A stretch of 64,000 bases of DNA from Rufibacter immobilis (GCF_003721565.1 NZ_RJJE01000009.1:744001-808000), one strand, 5' to 3'; counted from the first letter of the stretch, positions 18,411 through 28,112 are shown. The notes: generated by a model not told the origin, from the letters alone. A program made the numbers and translations.

Positions 18411-18926
18411 ACCACAAGAGGAGCTTGCACGCCGCCTTTGCTTTTTCTCTCCTCTTGGGCATCTCTCTCATTTTCTCATTCATAACTTCTTACCATTTCT
18501 GTAGACACAGTCCTTCTTCTTCTTGTTTTAAAGCGGCCATAGTTATCTATTTAAATAAAAAGGTATTTACCTATTATCTTACAAGCCAAAAATTAACAAC
18601 ATATTTAACATTTTAATTTTTTTTAATAATATAGTTACCTATATTTAACCATTCTATTAAAAAAGTCCCCCAATTATCTTCCATTGGAAGAAACAGACCG
18701 GTAAGGTCTCCGGCAGAAAAAGCAGCACCTGTTTTGCTGCTTTTCTGCCGTTGCGGTTCTGGCGCACTTTCTTGCCAGAGCCGCTTCGCATACGATGCAA
18801 CTATTGTTTTAACCCAAAATAAGGTGTTCCCCTGGGGCAGTAACTCCTGTAGAGAAGCTTTCTGACCCGGAGCCCTTCTTCCTTGTTTACCTGTATGACT
18901 CATTTGGCATTTGTTCTTTGTTGCGC
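18411..18926. other. Long AT-rich leader upstream of the first susC
   Basis: About 515 bases with no supported gene. It contains a strongly AT-rich block (18540-18660) with several TTTAA/TTATC motifs and a hairpin at 18711-18750. It probably carries the promoter and 5' leader of the susCD operon. Confidence 0.55.
18711..18750 (+). promoter_or_regulatory. Hairpin in the susC leader
   Basis: Inverted arms CGGCAGAAAAGCAGC-like / GCTGCTTTTCTGCCG enclosing about 10 bases, 177 bases before the susC ATG. No T-run follows, so attenuation is possible but unproven. Confidence 0.4.
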
Positions 18927-21900
18927 ATGAAAAACAATCTTTACTCACTAAGACTCACGCTCCTTTTCTGTACTCTGGGATATTCCGTGGCCCACGGGAA
19001 AGAAGCCGTTACCGCTAAGAGTCCTGTCCCCTCCCCTCCGCCCATTGCGGTTCGTATGTTGCCATTACCGGTTCCTGCCGCTACTGAAATTACCGGCAAG
19101 GTCACTTCGGCCACCGGAGAGGCACTCCCGGGAGTTACGGTAGTGCTGAAAGGCACCACTATAGCCACCTCCACCAATGAGAACGGGGTCTACACATTGT
19201 CTGTACCGGCTCAGAGCGGCACGCTGGTGTTCACCTACATAGGCTATACCACCCAGGAAATTCCTATTACCCAGGCTACGGTGTACAATGTAAAACTGCA
19301 GGACGACGCGCAGTCTTTGCGCGAGATTGAGGTGGTGAACATTGGCTACGGCGAGGCCCGCCGCGCCGACCTGACAGGTTCCATTGGTACCGTGAACATG
19401 GCCGATCTGTACAAGGCCCCGGTGAAGTCTTTTGACGAGGCACTGGCCGGCCGTGTGGCGGGGGTACAGGTCACCTCCTCAGAAGGACAGCCCGGCTCGC
19501 CCATCAACATCGTGATCAGGGGGGCAAACTCCATTACCCAAGGCAACTCCCCGCTTTACGTGATAGACGGTTTCCCTATTGAAGACCCCAGCATCAATGC
19601 CTTGAACCCTAATGAGATTGAGTCTATTGACATTCTCAAAGACGCCTCGGCCACGGCCATCTATGGGGCTCGGGGTGCTAATGGGGTTGTGCTCATCACC
19701 ACTAAGAAAGGTAAAACCGGTACGCCCGCCATCACCTATAACGGCTACTACGGGGTTCAGGAAAGCAACAAACGTATGCCTGTCCTGACCCCATACGAGT
19801 TTGTAAAACTCCAGCAGGAACTGGACCCCATCAAAACTGCTGAACTGTACCTGGAGAAGAAAGGAAAAACCCTGGAAGACTACCGCAACGTGCAAGGCTA
19901 TGACTGGGAAGACGCCATCATGCAGACCGCCCCAATGCAGAGCCACCAGCTTTCACTTTCCGGGGGCAGTGAGAAAACCCGCTATAACCTGTCTGCCTCG
20001 TATTTTGACCAGGAAGGCGTGATCATCAACTCCGGCTTTGACCGCTTCCAAACCAGGTTCTCCCTTACCCAGGAGGTGTCTGAGAGGCTGCGCGTAAACG
20101 TGAATGCCTCTTACTCCCAATACAAATCCTTTGGTACTCCTCCCTCAGCCGCCCAGGGTTCTGGCCAGAATAACCTACTCTACAGCGTTTGGGGGTATAG
20201 GCCTGTGTCTTCTGAAGGCATCAACCTGATAGAACTAACTGATGACCCTGAGATTGAAACCAACAATGAATTCCGGTTCAACCCTATTCTCACGGTGCAG
20301 AATGAACTTCGGAAAAATAACTTTGAGACCCTCATTGGGAACGCGTTTGCAGAGTACAGCATCCTGAAAAGCCTGAAGCTGCGCGTAGCCGGAGGCGTTA
20401 CCCGCACCAACCGCAAATCTGAGTTCTTCAACGGCTCCAAGTCCAGAAGCGCCCAGACCAACAGTAGAGTGAACGGCGGGTTCACCCAAATAGCCTCTAC
20501 CAGTTGGCAGAGTATTAACACGCTTACGTTTGACAAGAAGATTGCCACCCACCACAACCTGAACGTAATAGGAGTGTTCAGTGCCGAAGGGGCCGATGGT
20601 TCCACTTATGGTGCCACCGCGCTGCAACTGCCCAACGAGACCTTAGGGCTGAGTGGCTTAGATGAGGGAACCCCAGGCACCGTGAGCGCTGCCTCTTCAG
20701 ACTGGGCGCTGCTTTCTTTCCTAAGCCGGGTGAATTACAACTATAAATCCAAGTACCTGCTCACGGTTTCGGTACGGGCAGACGGTTCCTCCAAATTCGC
20801 TACCGGCAATAAGTGGAGCTACTTCCCTTCCGGCTCACTGGCCTGGCAACTGGGCAAAGAGAAGTTCATGAAAGACCTCACCTTCGTGAACAGCGCCAAA
20901 CTGAGAACCAGCTGGGGAATCACGGGCAACAACCGCGTAGGCGATTACTCCTACATGCCACGCATTACCGTGCCCTTAGACGGGGGCTATTATTTCGGGA
21001 ACCAGCCATTTAAAGGTGCTTATCCTACAGATCTGGGCAACGCTGACCTGAAATGGGAAAGCACCCGCCAGGTAGACTTTGGAATAGACTTGGCCTTGTT
21101 CAACCACCGGGTTACGTTTACCGCTGATGTGTACCGCAAAACCACCGATGACCTGCTCCTGAACGCCAACCTGCCCCTCTCCACTGGGTACAGCAGAGGC
21201 TTCAAGAACATAGGGAAAGTGCAGAACCAGGGTCTGGAAATGGCTTTGGGCTTAGCCCCTATTCAAGGCAAGGAATTCACCTGGACCACTGACATCAACA
21301 TCTCCTTTAACCGTAACAAAGTGCTGGCCTTGGCCGAGAACGAAAGCTCTCTGCTCACCGCCATTGGCTGGGACTACGGCTGGACCGCTATTCCCGCCTA
21401 CATTGCCAAGATAGGGAAACCAATTGCGCAGATGTACGGCCTCATCTGGGACGGCGTGTACACCTATGAGGACTTTGACGTAACCGCTTCCGGGGCGTAT
21501 ACCTTGAAAGACCTGATGCCCGACAACGGTACCCCCAGAACCAGCATCCGCCCCGGCGATATCAAGTACCGTGACATCAATGGAGATGGTATTATCAACG
21601 AATACGACAAGACCATCATCGGGAATCCTAATCCGATACACTTTGGCGGCATCTCCAACAACTTCGCGTACAAAGGCTTTGACCTGAGTGTGTTCTTCCA
21701 GTGGTCTTACGGCAATGACATCATCAATGCCAACAGAATCTTCCTGGAGTCTGGCTACCGCTATAACGTGAACCAGTTTGGCACCTACGCTGATCGTTGG
21801 TCTGAAGAGAACCCCACCTCTAACATTCCGCGCGCGAAAGGTCAGTTGTACAGTTCCTACTCCTCCCGCATTGTGGAAGACGGCTCTTTTATACGGCTTA

Positions 21901-22124
21901 AAACGGTACAGTTGGGCTACAGAATTCCGCAGCACCTGCTGGACCGCGTGAAGATCAAGAGCCTGCGCCTGTATGTGGCCGCCCAGAACCTGCACACCTG
22001 GTCAAACTACAGCAGTTATGACCCGGAAGTATCAGTGAGACCGGGTGCCTTGACCGAAGGCTTTGACTATTCTGCCTATCCACGGGCCAGAACCACCACC
22101 GTTGGGGTAGATGTTACTTTCTAA
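18927..22124 (+). CDS. SusC/RagA-type TonB-dependent outer-membrane transporter
   Basis: Outer-membrane beta-barrel (1065 residues) importing oligosaccharides or peptides with its SusD partner, energised by TonB. ATG at 18927 is preferred over a TTG three codons upstream. It shows a signal peptide (to about residue 23), a CarboxypepD_reg-like domain (about 52-135, EITGKVTSATGEALPGVTVV), the SusC signature run DILKDASATAIYGARGANGVVLITTKKG at the end of the plug (positions 19630-19710), and a 22-strand-type barrel ending in an aromatic terminal strand (TTVGVDVTF). First gene of a SusC-SusD-DUF5017 operon. No sigma/anti-sigma pair is adjacent. Confidence 0.95.
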   Translation: MKNNLYSLRLTLLFCTLGYSVAHGKEAVTAKSPVPSPPPIAVRMLPLPVPAATEITGKVTSATGEALPGVTVVLKGTTIATSTNENGVYTLSVPAQSGTLVFTYIGYTTQEIPITQATVYNVKLQDDAQSLREIEVVNIGYGEARRADLTGSIGTVNMADLYKAPVKSFDEALAGRVAGVQVTSSEGQPGSPINIVIRGANSITQGNSPLYVIDGFPIEDPSINALNPNEIESIDILKDASATAIYGARGANGVVLITTKKGKTGTPAITYNGYYGVQESNKRMPVLTPYEFVKLQQELDPIKTAELYLEKKGKTLEDYRNVQGYDWEDAIMQTAPMQSHQLSLSGGSEKTRYNLSASYFDQEGVIINSGFDRFQTRFSLTQEVSERLRVNVNASYSQYKSFGTPPSAAQGSGQNNLLYSVWGYRPVSSEGINLIELTDDPEIETNNEFRFNPILTVQNELRKNNFETLIGNAFAEYSILKSLKLRVAGGVTRTNRKSEFFNGSKSRSAQTNSRVNGGFTQIASTSWQSINTLTFDKKIATHHNLNVIGVFSAEGADGSTYGATALQLPNETLGLSGLDEGTPGTVSAASSDWALLSFLSRVNYNYKSKYLLTVSVRADGSSKFATGNKWSYFPSGSLAWQLGKEKFMKDLTFVNSAKLRTSWGITGNNRVGDYSYMPRITVPLDGGYYFGNQPFKGAYPTDLGNADLKWESTRQVDFGIDLALFNHRVTFTADVYRKTTDDLLLNANLPLSTGYSRGFKNIGKVQNQGLEMALGLAPIQGKEFTWTTDINISFNRNKVLALAENESSLLTAIGWDYGWTAIPAYIAKIGKPIAQMYGLIWDGVYTYEDFDVTASGAYTLKDLMPDNGTPRTSIRPGDIKYRDINGDGIINEYDKTIIGNPNPIHFGGISNNFAYKGFDLSVFFQWSYGNDIINANRIFLESGYRYNVNQFGTYADRWSEENPTSNIPRAKGQLYSSYSSRIVEDGSFIRLKTVQLGYRIPQHLLDRVKIKSLRLYVAAQNLHTWSNYSSYDPEVSVRPGALTEGFDYSAYPRARTTTVGVDVTF

Positions 22125-22143
22125 TTCATTCCTGAGAATCGCC

Positions 22144-23814
22144 ATGAAAAGATTTTTCTATACCGCCACTATTTTGGCAACCCTGGGCTTCTCCTCCTGC
22201 CAGGATTTTCTGGAGACCACCCCAGATGATTTTGTGACACCGGCCAACTACTACCGCAACGAGGAAGAGGTGAACGCCGCCCTGGCCGGGGTCTATGACA
22301 TCCTGGGCCGTAACCAAACCTACGGCCGCACCCTGTGGTGGGAACTGGACGTAGCCGACCAGTTTTTTGACAACCGCTCCAACGCCATTGTGGACATGTC
22401 TTTAAACAACTATGACGCCACAGACACCAAAGTAGCCGGCCTATGGGAAGCCCTGTATCTCGGCATCAACCGAGCCAACATGTTGCTGGAAAACCTGGAC
22501 AAAGCAGACATGCCCCAAGACGCCAAAACCAAGGTGCTGGGGCAGGCGAAGTTTCTGCGGGCGTACTACTATTTTCTGCTGGTAACCAATTGGGGCGATG
22601 TACCCTTGCGTTTGAACGCTACGGCCTCTGTGAAGGAAGTGAACGTGCCTAAAACCGCTTCCAGAACCATCTATGACTTCATTGTGAAGGAAATGGAGGA
22701 AGCAGAAGCCATGGTAGATGTCACTGGCACTAAAAGCCCTAATAGCACTACCGTCAGCTTTAAGTACAACCACTCCGGCAGGGTAACCAACACTGTGGTA
22801 CAGGGTATACTTGCGCGGGTGAACCTTAAAATGGCCGGCGCTCCCCTCAATGACCGAAGCCGCTACAATGAGGTGATCAAGTGGGCTACCAAAGTAAAAG
22901 AGTCTGGTTTACATAGCCTCAACCCCAGCTATAAGCAAATCTTCATCAACCACATGCAGGACCGCTATGACCTCCAGTACCGTGAGTCTATGTGGGAAGC
23001 CGAGTTTGCCAGCGCCGGGCCCGGCCTGAGTTATGAGGAAGGCTCTTTGGGCGTTACCGGAGGTATTAACACCGGAGACCCAGAGATTGGCTACAGCTAC
23101 GGCATTATCCAGATTCTGAAAAGCCACTATGATCTGTACCCCGTTAGCGGCCCCCGGACCGTGGTGAGGACCAATGTCACGCCGGCCACCATTATAGTGG
23201 AAGATTCCCGTGACACCCGCCGCGACTGGAACATTGCTCCGTTCTACTACTCAGGTAAAGACACCGTGGCTTACAGCAAAGACCAGATCTACAACCGTAA
23301 AAACGGCAAGTGGAGACGCATCTACCAGTTGGCCTTGCCTAAGAACAATAACAGTTCCCCGGCCAACTTCCCCATCCTGCGCTACGCCGATGTGCTCCTG
23401 ATGCTGGCGGAGGCTGAAAACGCCGTAAATGGCCCTACCGCTCTGGCAAAGGATGCCGTGAACCAGGTTATACGCCGCGCCTACGCCGTGACCCCAGACC
23501 GCAACACCCCCGGAGCGGGCACTCCCGATGACGTATCCGAGGGGGTAGACCAGGACCAGTTGCTCACCATTATTCAGGAAGAGCGGGCCAAGGAACTGTT
23601 CTCTGAAGGTCTCCGCAAGTTTGACCTCATCCGCTGGGGCGAGTACCTGTACGTGATGCGCGCTTTGTCTAGCCAGATAGCGGTTTCGGCACCCTCTAAC
23701 TTGGTCTACGCAGGAAGAGCGGCTACCAACGTGACCGAGAAGCACCTGCTGCTGCCCATCCCTACTGGAGAAACCACCCTCAACAATGCCATTGTGCAGA
23801 ACAGCGGCTGGTAG
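22144..23814 (+). CDS. SusD/RagB-type surface lipoprotein
   Basis: Nutrient-binding lid of the SusC transporter, anchored as a lipoprotein. ATG at 22144, 20 bases after the susC stop, gives a lipobox (ILATLGFSSC); an overlapping ATG at 22111 would put 11 extra residues before it. SusD features: N-terminal FLETTPDDF, TPR-like helices (NRANMLLENLD, AKFLRAYYYFLLV), and C-terminal RYADVLLMLAEAENAV, with EERAKELFSEGLRKFDLIRWG near the end. 556 residues is normal. Confidence 0.95.
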   Translation: MKRFFYTATILATLGFSSCQDFLETTPDDFVTPANYYRNEEEVNAALAGVYDILGRNQTYGRTLWWELDVADQFFDNRSNAIVDMSLNNYDATDTKVAGLWEALYLGINRANMLLENLDKADMPQDAKTKVLGQAKFLRAYYYFLLVTNWGDVPLRLNATASVKEVNVPKTASRTIYDFIVKEMEEAEAMVDVTGTKSPNSTTVSFKYNHSGRVTNTVVQGILARVNLKMAGAPLNDRSRYNEVIKWATKVKESGLHSLNPSYKQIFINHMQDRYDLQYRESMWEAEFASAGPGLSYEEGSLGVTGGINTGDPEIGYSYGIIQILKSHYDLYPVSGPRTVVRTNVTPATIIVEDSRDTRRDWNIAPFYYSGKDTVAYSKDQIYNRKNGKWRRIYQLALPKNNNSSPANFPILRYADVLLMLAEAENAVNGPTALAKDAVNQVIRRAYAVTPDRNTPGAGTPDDVSEGVDQDQLLTIIQEERAKELFSEGLRKFDLIRWGEYLYVMRALSSQIAVSAPSNLVYAGRAATNVTEKHLLLPIPTGETTLNNAIVQNSGW

Positions 23815-23858
23815 CGCCGCCAGATTCCTGACGTTCCACTTCAAGCAACATCCGTAAC

Positions 23859-24767
23859 ATGAAATTCAAATATCTTTTTTACCTGCTGCTTCCGCTCAGC
23901 TTCTACTCCTGCCAGGACACGGAAGTGGAAGCCCCCACCTTTGACGTAAAGCCTACCAGCCTCCAGTACAAGCTCGGCGACTCCGTTCGGTTCAACTTCA
24001 CCGGTGACCCAGACTTTCTCACCTTTTACTCCGGAGAGATTGGGAAAGAATACCAGAACCGTGACAGGGTAGAATTAACCGGAGGCAAATTAGAACTGGA
24101 GTTTGAGACGCAAACCCTATATGGCAGAGACACAGATTACATCTCCTTGCTGGCATCTACCAACTTCAGTGGCACTTACACTCCTGAGGAAGTGACCAAA
24201 GCCACTTGGGTAGACATCAGCAATAGATTTACCTTTGCCACCGCAGCACCAGGCGCCGTTGGGGTTAGGACTATGTCTGGTAAAGTTGATGTCACAGATT
24301 TGCTGGCGAACGGCCAACCCATCTACTTTGCCTACAAATATGTTGGGAAGGCCAGTACCACCACCAAGACATCACAATGGCTCTGGAGACTTTATGCGTT
24401 CAACGTAACCAATTCGTTCCCCAACGGCAACTCTACCTTAGTTTCTACGCTTGCCACGACCGACTGGGTGAGCGTAGATTTCGCCAACCCAACCAGTAAA
24501 TGGATATATACCTCTGCCTTGGTGTATTTCAACCCGTTCTCTACCCTTGACGCCTCAGAGGAATGGGCCATCTCCAAGCCGTTCAACCCCAACAAAGTCA
24601 CGCCAGACCGGGGGGTAGCCATCAAAGAGTTCTCCAGACGCAAATCTTCTCATGCTTATTTATACAGCAAACCAGGCACGTATAAAGTTGTTTTTGTGGC
24701 CACTAACGGCACTATAGACGGGCAGAAATCCATGGTGAAGGAACTGGAGATTACGGTACTTCCATAG
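23859..24767 (+). CDS. DUF5017-like surface lipoprotein
   Basis: 302-residue lipoprotein (lipobox LSFYSC, Cys at residue 18) following SusD by 44 bases. It begins with a short immunoglobulin-like part (FDVKPTSLQYKLGDSVRFNFTGDPDFLTFYSGE), which is typical of DUF5017 and PKD-like surface glycan-binding proteins. It then has a jelly-roll-like region with a WLWRLYAFNVTN strand and ends KPGTYKVVFVATNG. As third gene in the operon it is likely an auxiliary surface-binding protein for the SusCD complex. The ligand is unknown. Confidence 0.8.
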   Translation: MKFKYLFYLLLPLSFYSCQDTEVEAPTFDVKPTSLQYKLGDSVRFNFTGDPDFLTFYSGEIGKEYQNRDRVELTGGKLELEFETQTLYGRDTDYISLLASTNFSGTYTPEEVTKATWVDISNRFTFATAAPGAVGVRTMSGKVDVTDLLANGQPIYFAYKYVGKASTTTKTSQWLWRLYAFNVTNSFPNGNSTLVSTLATTDWVSVDFANPTSKWIYTSALVYFNPFSTLDASEEWAISKPFNPNKVTPDRGVAIKEFSRRKSSHAYLYSKPGTYKVVFVATNGTIDGQKSMVKELEITVLP

Positions 24768-24797
24768 TACATCATTTTCCTTTTAAGAAGGCTTACA

Positions 24798-24846
24798 AGA
24801 AAGAGGCCGCTCCCAGGCAAAAATCTGGGGAGCGGCCTCTTTCTTT
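24798..24846. terminator. Bidirectional intrinsic terminator after the SusCD operon
   Basis: Arms AAGAAAGAGGCCGCTCCC / GGGAGCGGCCTCTTTCTT-like with a 10-base loop, 31 bases past the DUF5017 gene stop. Confidence 0.8.
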
Positions 24847-24892
24847 TGAACAGATTTTTCCCCACCCAGGAAAACAGCACCGCATCTGCCGT

Positions 24893-24929
24893 GCGTTTAG
24901 GGGCTCCTTTTCTGAAAACCAGGCTAAAC
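24893..24929. repeat. Palindromic repeat, copy 10 (decayed right arm)
   Basis: GCGTTTAGGGGCTC left arm; right arm reduced to CCAGGCTAAAC. Convergent intergenic position. Confidence 0.7.
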
Positions 24930-24961
24930 CACCTCGGCAGGAGCTCGCCGTTCCTATAAAA

Positions 24962-24993
24962 AACAGCTTGACCGGAGCCCCGGCCAAGCTGTT
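24962..24993 (-). terminator. Terminator-like hairpin of the minus-strand locus
   Basis: AACAGCTTG-CCGG / CCGG-CAAGCTGTT arms, 21 bases past the lipoprotein stop. It marks the likely end of the 25-45 kb transcription unit. Confidence 0.6.
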
Positions 24994-25014
24994 CTACTGA
25001 TACAGGAAGTACGC

Positions 25015-25878
25015 TTACTGCTTCCCTACAATATCAATTCTCTCGCCACCTTTTTGAATGTTAGCCGTCTTGGTGACCACAATGTATTGGGCATCTGGGC
25101 AGCGCATGTCGGTGAGGCGGGCGGGGGGCATGGACACTTGCAGATCACCGCGGTGCAGGGTGGTGTAGAGCCATTCAGAACCTATGACCTTGGCCGTGGT
25201 GGCCTGCGCAGGTTTGCCTTCGTTGCGCACCTGATCAATGGCGTTCACGCGTTTGAACTGGCGCTTCACGTCTGGGGTGAAGCCTTCGGCGTCAAAGTCC
25301 ACCTCGAAGCGTTTCTTGGGGTGTTTCCCGGCATCGGCAATGACCATGCGCAGTTTCTGGGGCGCCACCATCACCACCGACATTTGAATGGTGTCTCCCG
25401 GGTGCCAGGTGTACTGCTCTACGTTGGGCGGGTTGTTCCAAACCTTAGTGCGCCAGAACGGCCGCCAGGCAATGCGTTGGGCGCTGGTTTTGCCGGTGGC
25501 TTTGTCTACGGAGAACGTCCAGGTCATGCCCGCATCCACCTCATAATGCCCGCCGGCGTTGCCGCCCATGTAAATAGAGAAATTGTCCAGTGGCAGGTTG
25601 TTGCGCTGGCTGTCCAGGCGATTGGGGTCAGTGGAGGGGTGTCCCAGGACCACTACGCCCGTAATGCCCGTCCAGGTGTCATAGCTGCTCACCACCTTGC
25701 GGTAATAGGCCCCGGGGAAACAGGGAATGGAGGCTTCCGGAGGAATTTCGCCGGCAATTTTCTGGTCTTGAGCGCCGCCATTAGACGTAGAGGAAGACGA
25801 GGTGCTTTTGCAGCCCAGCACAGAGACGAAGAGGAGGCCAAGGGCCACTTTCTTCAGCGGTTGAATACGCATACGCAT
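25015..25878 (-). CDS. Lipoprotein of unknown function
   Basis: 287 residues. Lipoprotein signal (LGLLFVSVLGC, Cys at 23), then a Ser-rich spacer (SSSSTSNGG) as in surface-exposed Bacteroidota lipoproteins. The mature part has beta-rich segments with GITGVVVLGHPSTD, FSIYMGGNAGGHYEVDAGMTW and WRPFWRTKVWNNPP. The GHYEVDAGMTW segment resembles secreted beta-sandwich carbohydrate-binding proteins, but I do not recognise the family. It is the last gene of the large minus-strand locus, 123 bases after a GH20 gene with a palindromic repeat between. Confidence 0.7.
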   Translation of the reverse strand: MRMRIQPLKKVALGLLFVSVLGCKSTSSSSTSNGGAQDQKIAGEIPPEASIPCFPGAYYRKVVSSYDTWTGITGVVVLGHPSTDPNRLDSQRNNLPLDNFSIYMGGNAGGHYEVDAGMTWTFSVDKATGKTSAQRIAWRPFWRTKVWNNPPNVEQYTWHPGDTIQMSVVMVAPQKLRMVIADAGKHPKKRFEVDFDAEGFTPDVKRQFKRVNAIDQVRNEGKPAQATTAKVIGSEWLYTTLHRGDLQVSMPPARLTDMRCPDAQYIVVTKTANIQKGGERIDIVGKQ

Positions 25879-25950
25879 GGTAAGTTTGAGGATGTAAAAG
25901 GGTTATATAATTAGTTTGATGCTGATGATTGATGGGCAGAAATCCCTTTC

Positions 25951-25987
25951 CGTTTAGCGGCTCTTTTTCTGAAAACAGGCCCAAAAC
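25951..25987. repeat. Palindromic repeat, copy 11 (mixed arms)
   Basis: Left arm CGTTTAGCGGCTC against right arm CAGGCCCAAAAC, different variants joined. Confidence 0.75.
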
Positions 25988-26001
25988 AGGCAACATAATA
26001 G

Positions 26002-27894
26002 TTACTTCCTTACCCGTTTCTCCACCTCAGACAGCGGCAAGTTAATCTCGCGGCCCACCCGTTGGCCGTGGCGGTAACTCACCACCCTGATGTGATGCGC
26101 CCCCTTGGGGATGTCCAGCGGTTGGCCTTGGTATTTAGGGTAGAACTTGTCTGGGTTGGAATCATCAAAGGTGTAGTACATTTCTATGTCTCTGATCTCT
26201 GAGGAAAGCACCACTTGGAGAGCACCTGAACTGTCTTTCACCCCCCAGACAATGGGCTCATAGAAATGGGTAGCGTAGTTCACCTCCGCTGCGTCCAGCC
26301 GCGGCAAATGGGCCTCCAGGCGCGGAATGAAGTTCTCCCACTGGCGTTTGGGTTGGGGCGTCCAGAAGACTTCGGCTAGGGAAAGGGCGCGGGGCCAGGT
26401 CATAGATTGCAGCTTCCGCTCGTGGGCTACCTGTTCGGTCCAGAGGCTCCCCTGCCCGCCCAGAATATTGGCGGCATTGGCTTCCAGGGGAACAGGGTTC
26501 CAGTTGTAGGTGGCATTGAGGCGGGTAACGGTGAAGGGGCCGTTCTCCAGGTAAGGGTCTCCCTGGTAAAAATCCAGATAGGTGTTGAAGGCGGGCGTCA
26601 TGACTACTTTATGCCCCTGTTGCGAGGCGGCAATACCGCCTTTCATGTCTTTCCAGCTCATGACCGCCATGTTGGGGGCCAAACGGCCCTCCAGTTTCTC
26701 GTACCAGCCCATGGGTTTCTTGCCTTTGCTTTGGATGATGCGGGCCAGCCGTTTCAGGAAATAAGTCTGCAGCTCCTCAGAGTTTTTGAGACCTTCGGTT
26801 TTGATGCGTTGCTGGCACTTGGCGCATTTGTCCCAGTAAGAACGGGTCACCTCATCGCCGCCCATGTGCAGGTACTCGCCGGGGAACAGCTGGGCCAGCT
26901 CAGAGAAGACTTTCTCCAGCTCCGTGAAGGTAGAATCATTGCCTACGCACAGCACGTTGGTACGCTGGGGGTTCCAGGGATCGCCGGCCAGCACCTGTTG
27001 CGGCGTCTGGGTGCAGGACAGGTTGGGATAAGACGCGATCAAGGCGAGGCTGTGGCCGGGTACGTCTACCTCAGGCACAATGGTCACAAAACGTTCTTCC
27101 GCATAGCGGATAATCTCTTTGATGTCTTCCTGGGAGTAAAAGCCGCCGTCGGTGGCCGCCTCACCGGGTTGCGGCGCCTGAAAACCTTTCCAGTAGCCGG
27201 TGCGGGGCACGCGCCAGGCACCTACCTGGGTCAGTTTGGGCAGGCTTTTGATTTCCACGCGCCAGCCCTGGTTGTCGGTTAAGTGCCAGTGGAACGTGTT
27301 GAGCTTGTATTTGGCCATCTGGTCTATGTAGGCCTTCATCACCTCCTTGGGAAAGAAATGGCGGCTCACGTCTACCATGAGCCCGCGCCAGGCCAACCGG
27401 GGGTAATCTTTGATCTTCACCCCGGCAATCTCCCAGCGCACGCCAGCTACCGTCTGCTTACTCTCTACCGCGGGCGGCAACAGTTGCAGCAGTGTCTGAA
27501 TACCGTAGAACCACCCGGCCGGGGCGTTGGCCTGAAGCAGGATAGCCTGCGGCGTTACTTCCAGCGTGTAGCCTTCGGAGCCCAATTCTGGCTGCGGCTG
27601 CGGGAACAGCTGGAACTGAATACTATTTTTCTTTCGGGCACCCACTTTCACGGGCAGCGCAAAACCGGTGGGCACCTGCAAACGCTGTGACAGGAGCTGC
27701 GCCACCCCAAGATGGGCCTCGTGCCCCTTCGGTAGTACAATAACGGTTTTGGCGGTGAGTTCAAACGTGCCCTTGGTCTGCGCTACCTGCACCGGCTCCG
27801 GAATCAGGGCCAAGGCGGGGGCGGGCTTGGCTTTTTGGGCGAAAACAGAGGAGCTGACCAGTACCAACAGAAGCAGAAAGCCAATTCTAGACAT
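26002..27894 (-). CDS. Beta-N-acetylhexosaminidase, GH20, with C-terminal beta domain
   Basis: Exported exo-beta-HexNAc-ase, 630 residues. The start is set at 27894 (MSRIGFLLLLVLVSSSVFAQ, clean signal peptide). The frame stays open to 28011, but that stretch is partly repeat copy 12 and is not convincing coding. Domains: GH20b (about 25-155); catalytic barrel with RGLMVDVSRHF, HWHLTDNQGW and the catalytic pair D347-E348 in HMGGDE; and a C-terminal chitobiase-like beta-sandwich (about 540-625, IRDIEMYYTFDDSNP). It lies in the minus-strand glycan locus between a CstA-like transporter and a lipoprotein. Confidence 0.93.
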   Translation of the reverse strand: MSRIGFLLLLVLVSSSVFAQKAKPAPALALIPEPVQVAQTKGTFELTAKTVIVLPKGHEAHLGVAQLLSQRLQVPTGFALPVKVGARKKNSIQFQLFPQPQPELGSEGYTLEVTPQAILLQANAPAGWFYGIQTLLQLLPPAVESKQTVAGVRWEIAGVKIKDYPRLAWRGLMVDVSRHFFPKEVMKAYIDQMAKYKLNTFHWHLTDNQGWRVEIKSLPKLTQVGAWRVPRTGYWKGFQAPQPGEAATDGGFYSQEDIKEIIRYAEERFVTIVPEVDVPGHSLALIASYPNLSCTQTPQQVLAGDPWNPQRTNVLCVGNDSTFTELEKVFSELAQLFPGEYLHMGGDEVTRSYWDKCAKCQQRIKTEGLKNSEELQTYFLKRLARIIQSKGKKPMGWYEKLEGRLAPNMAVMSWKDMKGGIAASQQGHKVVMTPAFNTYLDFYQGDPYLENGPFTVTRLNATYNWNPVPLEANAANILGGQGSLWTEQVAHERKLQSMTWPRALSLAEVFWTPQPKRQWENFIPRLEAHLPRLDAAEVNYATHFYEPIVWGVKDSSGALQVVLSSEIRDIEMYYTFDDSNPDKFYPKYQGQPLDIPKGAHHIRVVSYRHGQRVGREINLPLSEVEKRVRK

Positions 27895-27968
27895 GCGGCA
27901 AAAGGATATCATTGGGCAAAGAGATAGCTGAGAAGAAGCAAACTCCTTCCTCCAGAGGTATAGAAAAT

Positions 27969-28007
27969 GCGTTTCGAGCCTGTTTTCAGAAAAGGAGCCG
28001 CTAAACG
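27969..28007. repeat. Palindromic repeat, copy 12 (mixed arms)
   Basis: Left arm GCGTTTCGAGCCTG, right arm GGAGCCGCTAAACG. Confidence 0.75.
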
Positions 28008-28044
28008 GCAAGCCACTCCATGGAAGATTCAGCCGAGAGGAAGT

Positions 28045-28088
28045 GTCTGTTTAGGGGCCGTTTTTCTAAAAAGAGCCGCTAAACAGAC
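28045..28088. repeat. Palindromic repeat, copy 13
   Basis: GTCTGTTTAGGGGCCG / AGAGCCGCTAAACAGAC, 24 bases past the CstA-like gene stop. The outer GTCT/AGAC pairs are locus-specific. Confidence 0.85.
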
Positions 28089-28112
28089 ATTGTCCTCCCT
28101 GTCATACTGGGG

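Noticed and set aside
18613..18948. 111-codon minus-strand frame in the susC leader
   Set aside because: Cys/Lys-rich with no family resemblance, overlaps the leader hairpin and the susC start; probably chance.
26407..27282. 291-codon plus-strand frame antisense to GH20
   Set aside because: No domain pattern; typical shadow of the hexosaminidase gene.
27895..28011. Upstream extension of the GH20 gene at 26 kb
   Set aside because: The extra 39 residues come partly from repeat copy 12 and would hide the signal peptide.
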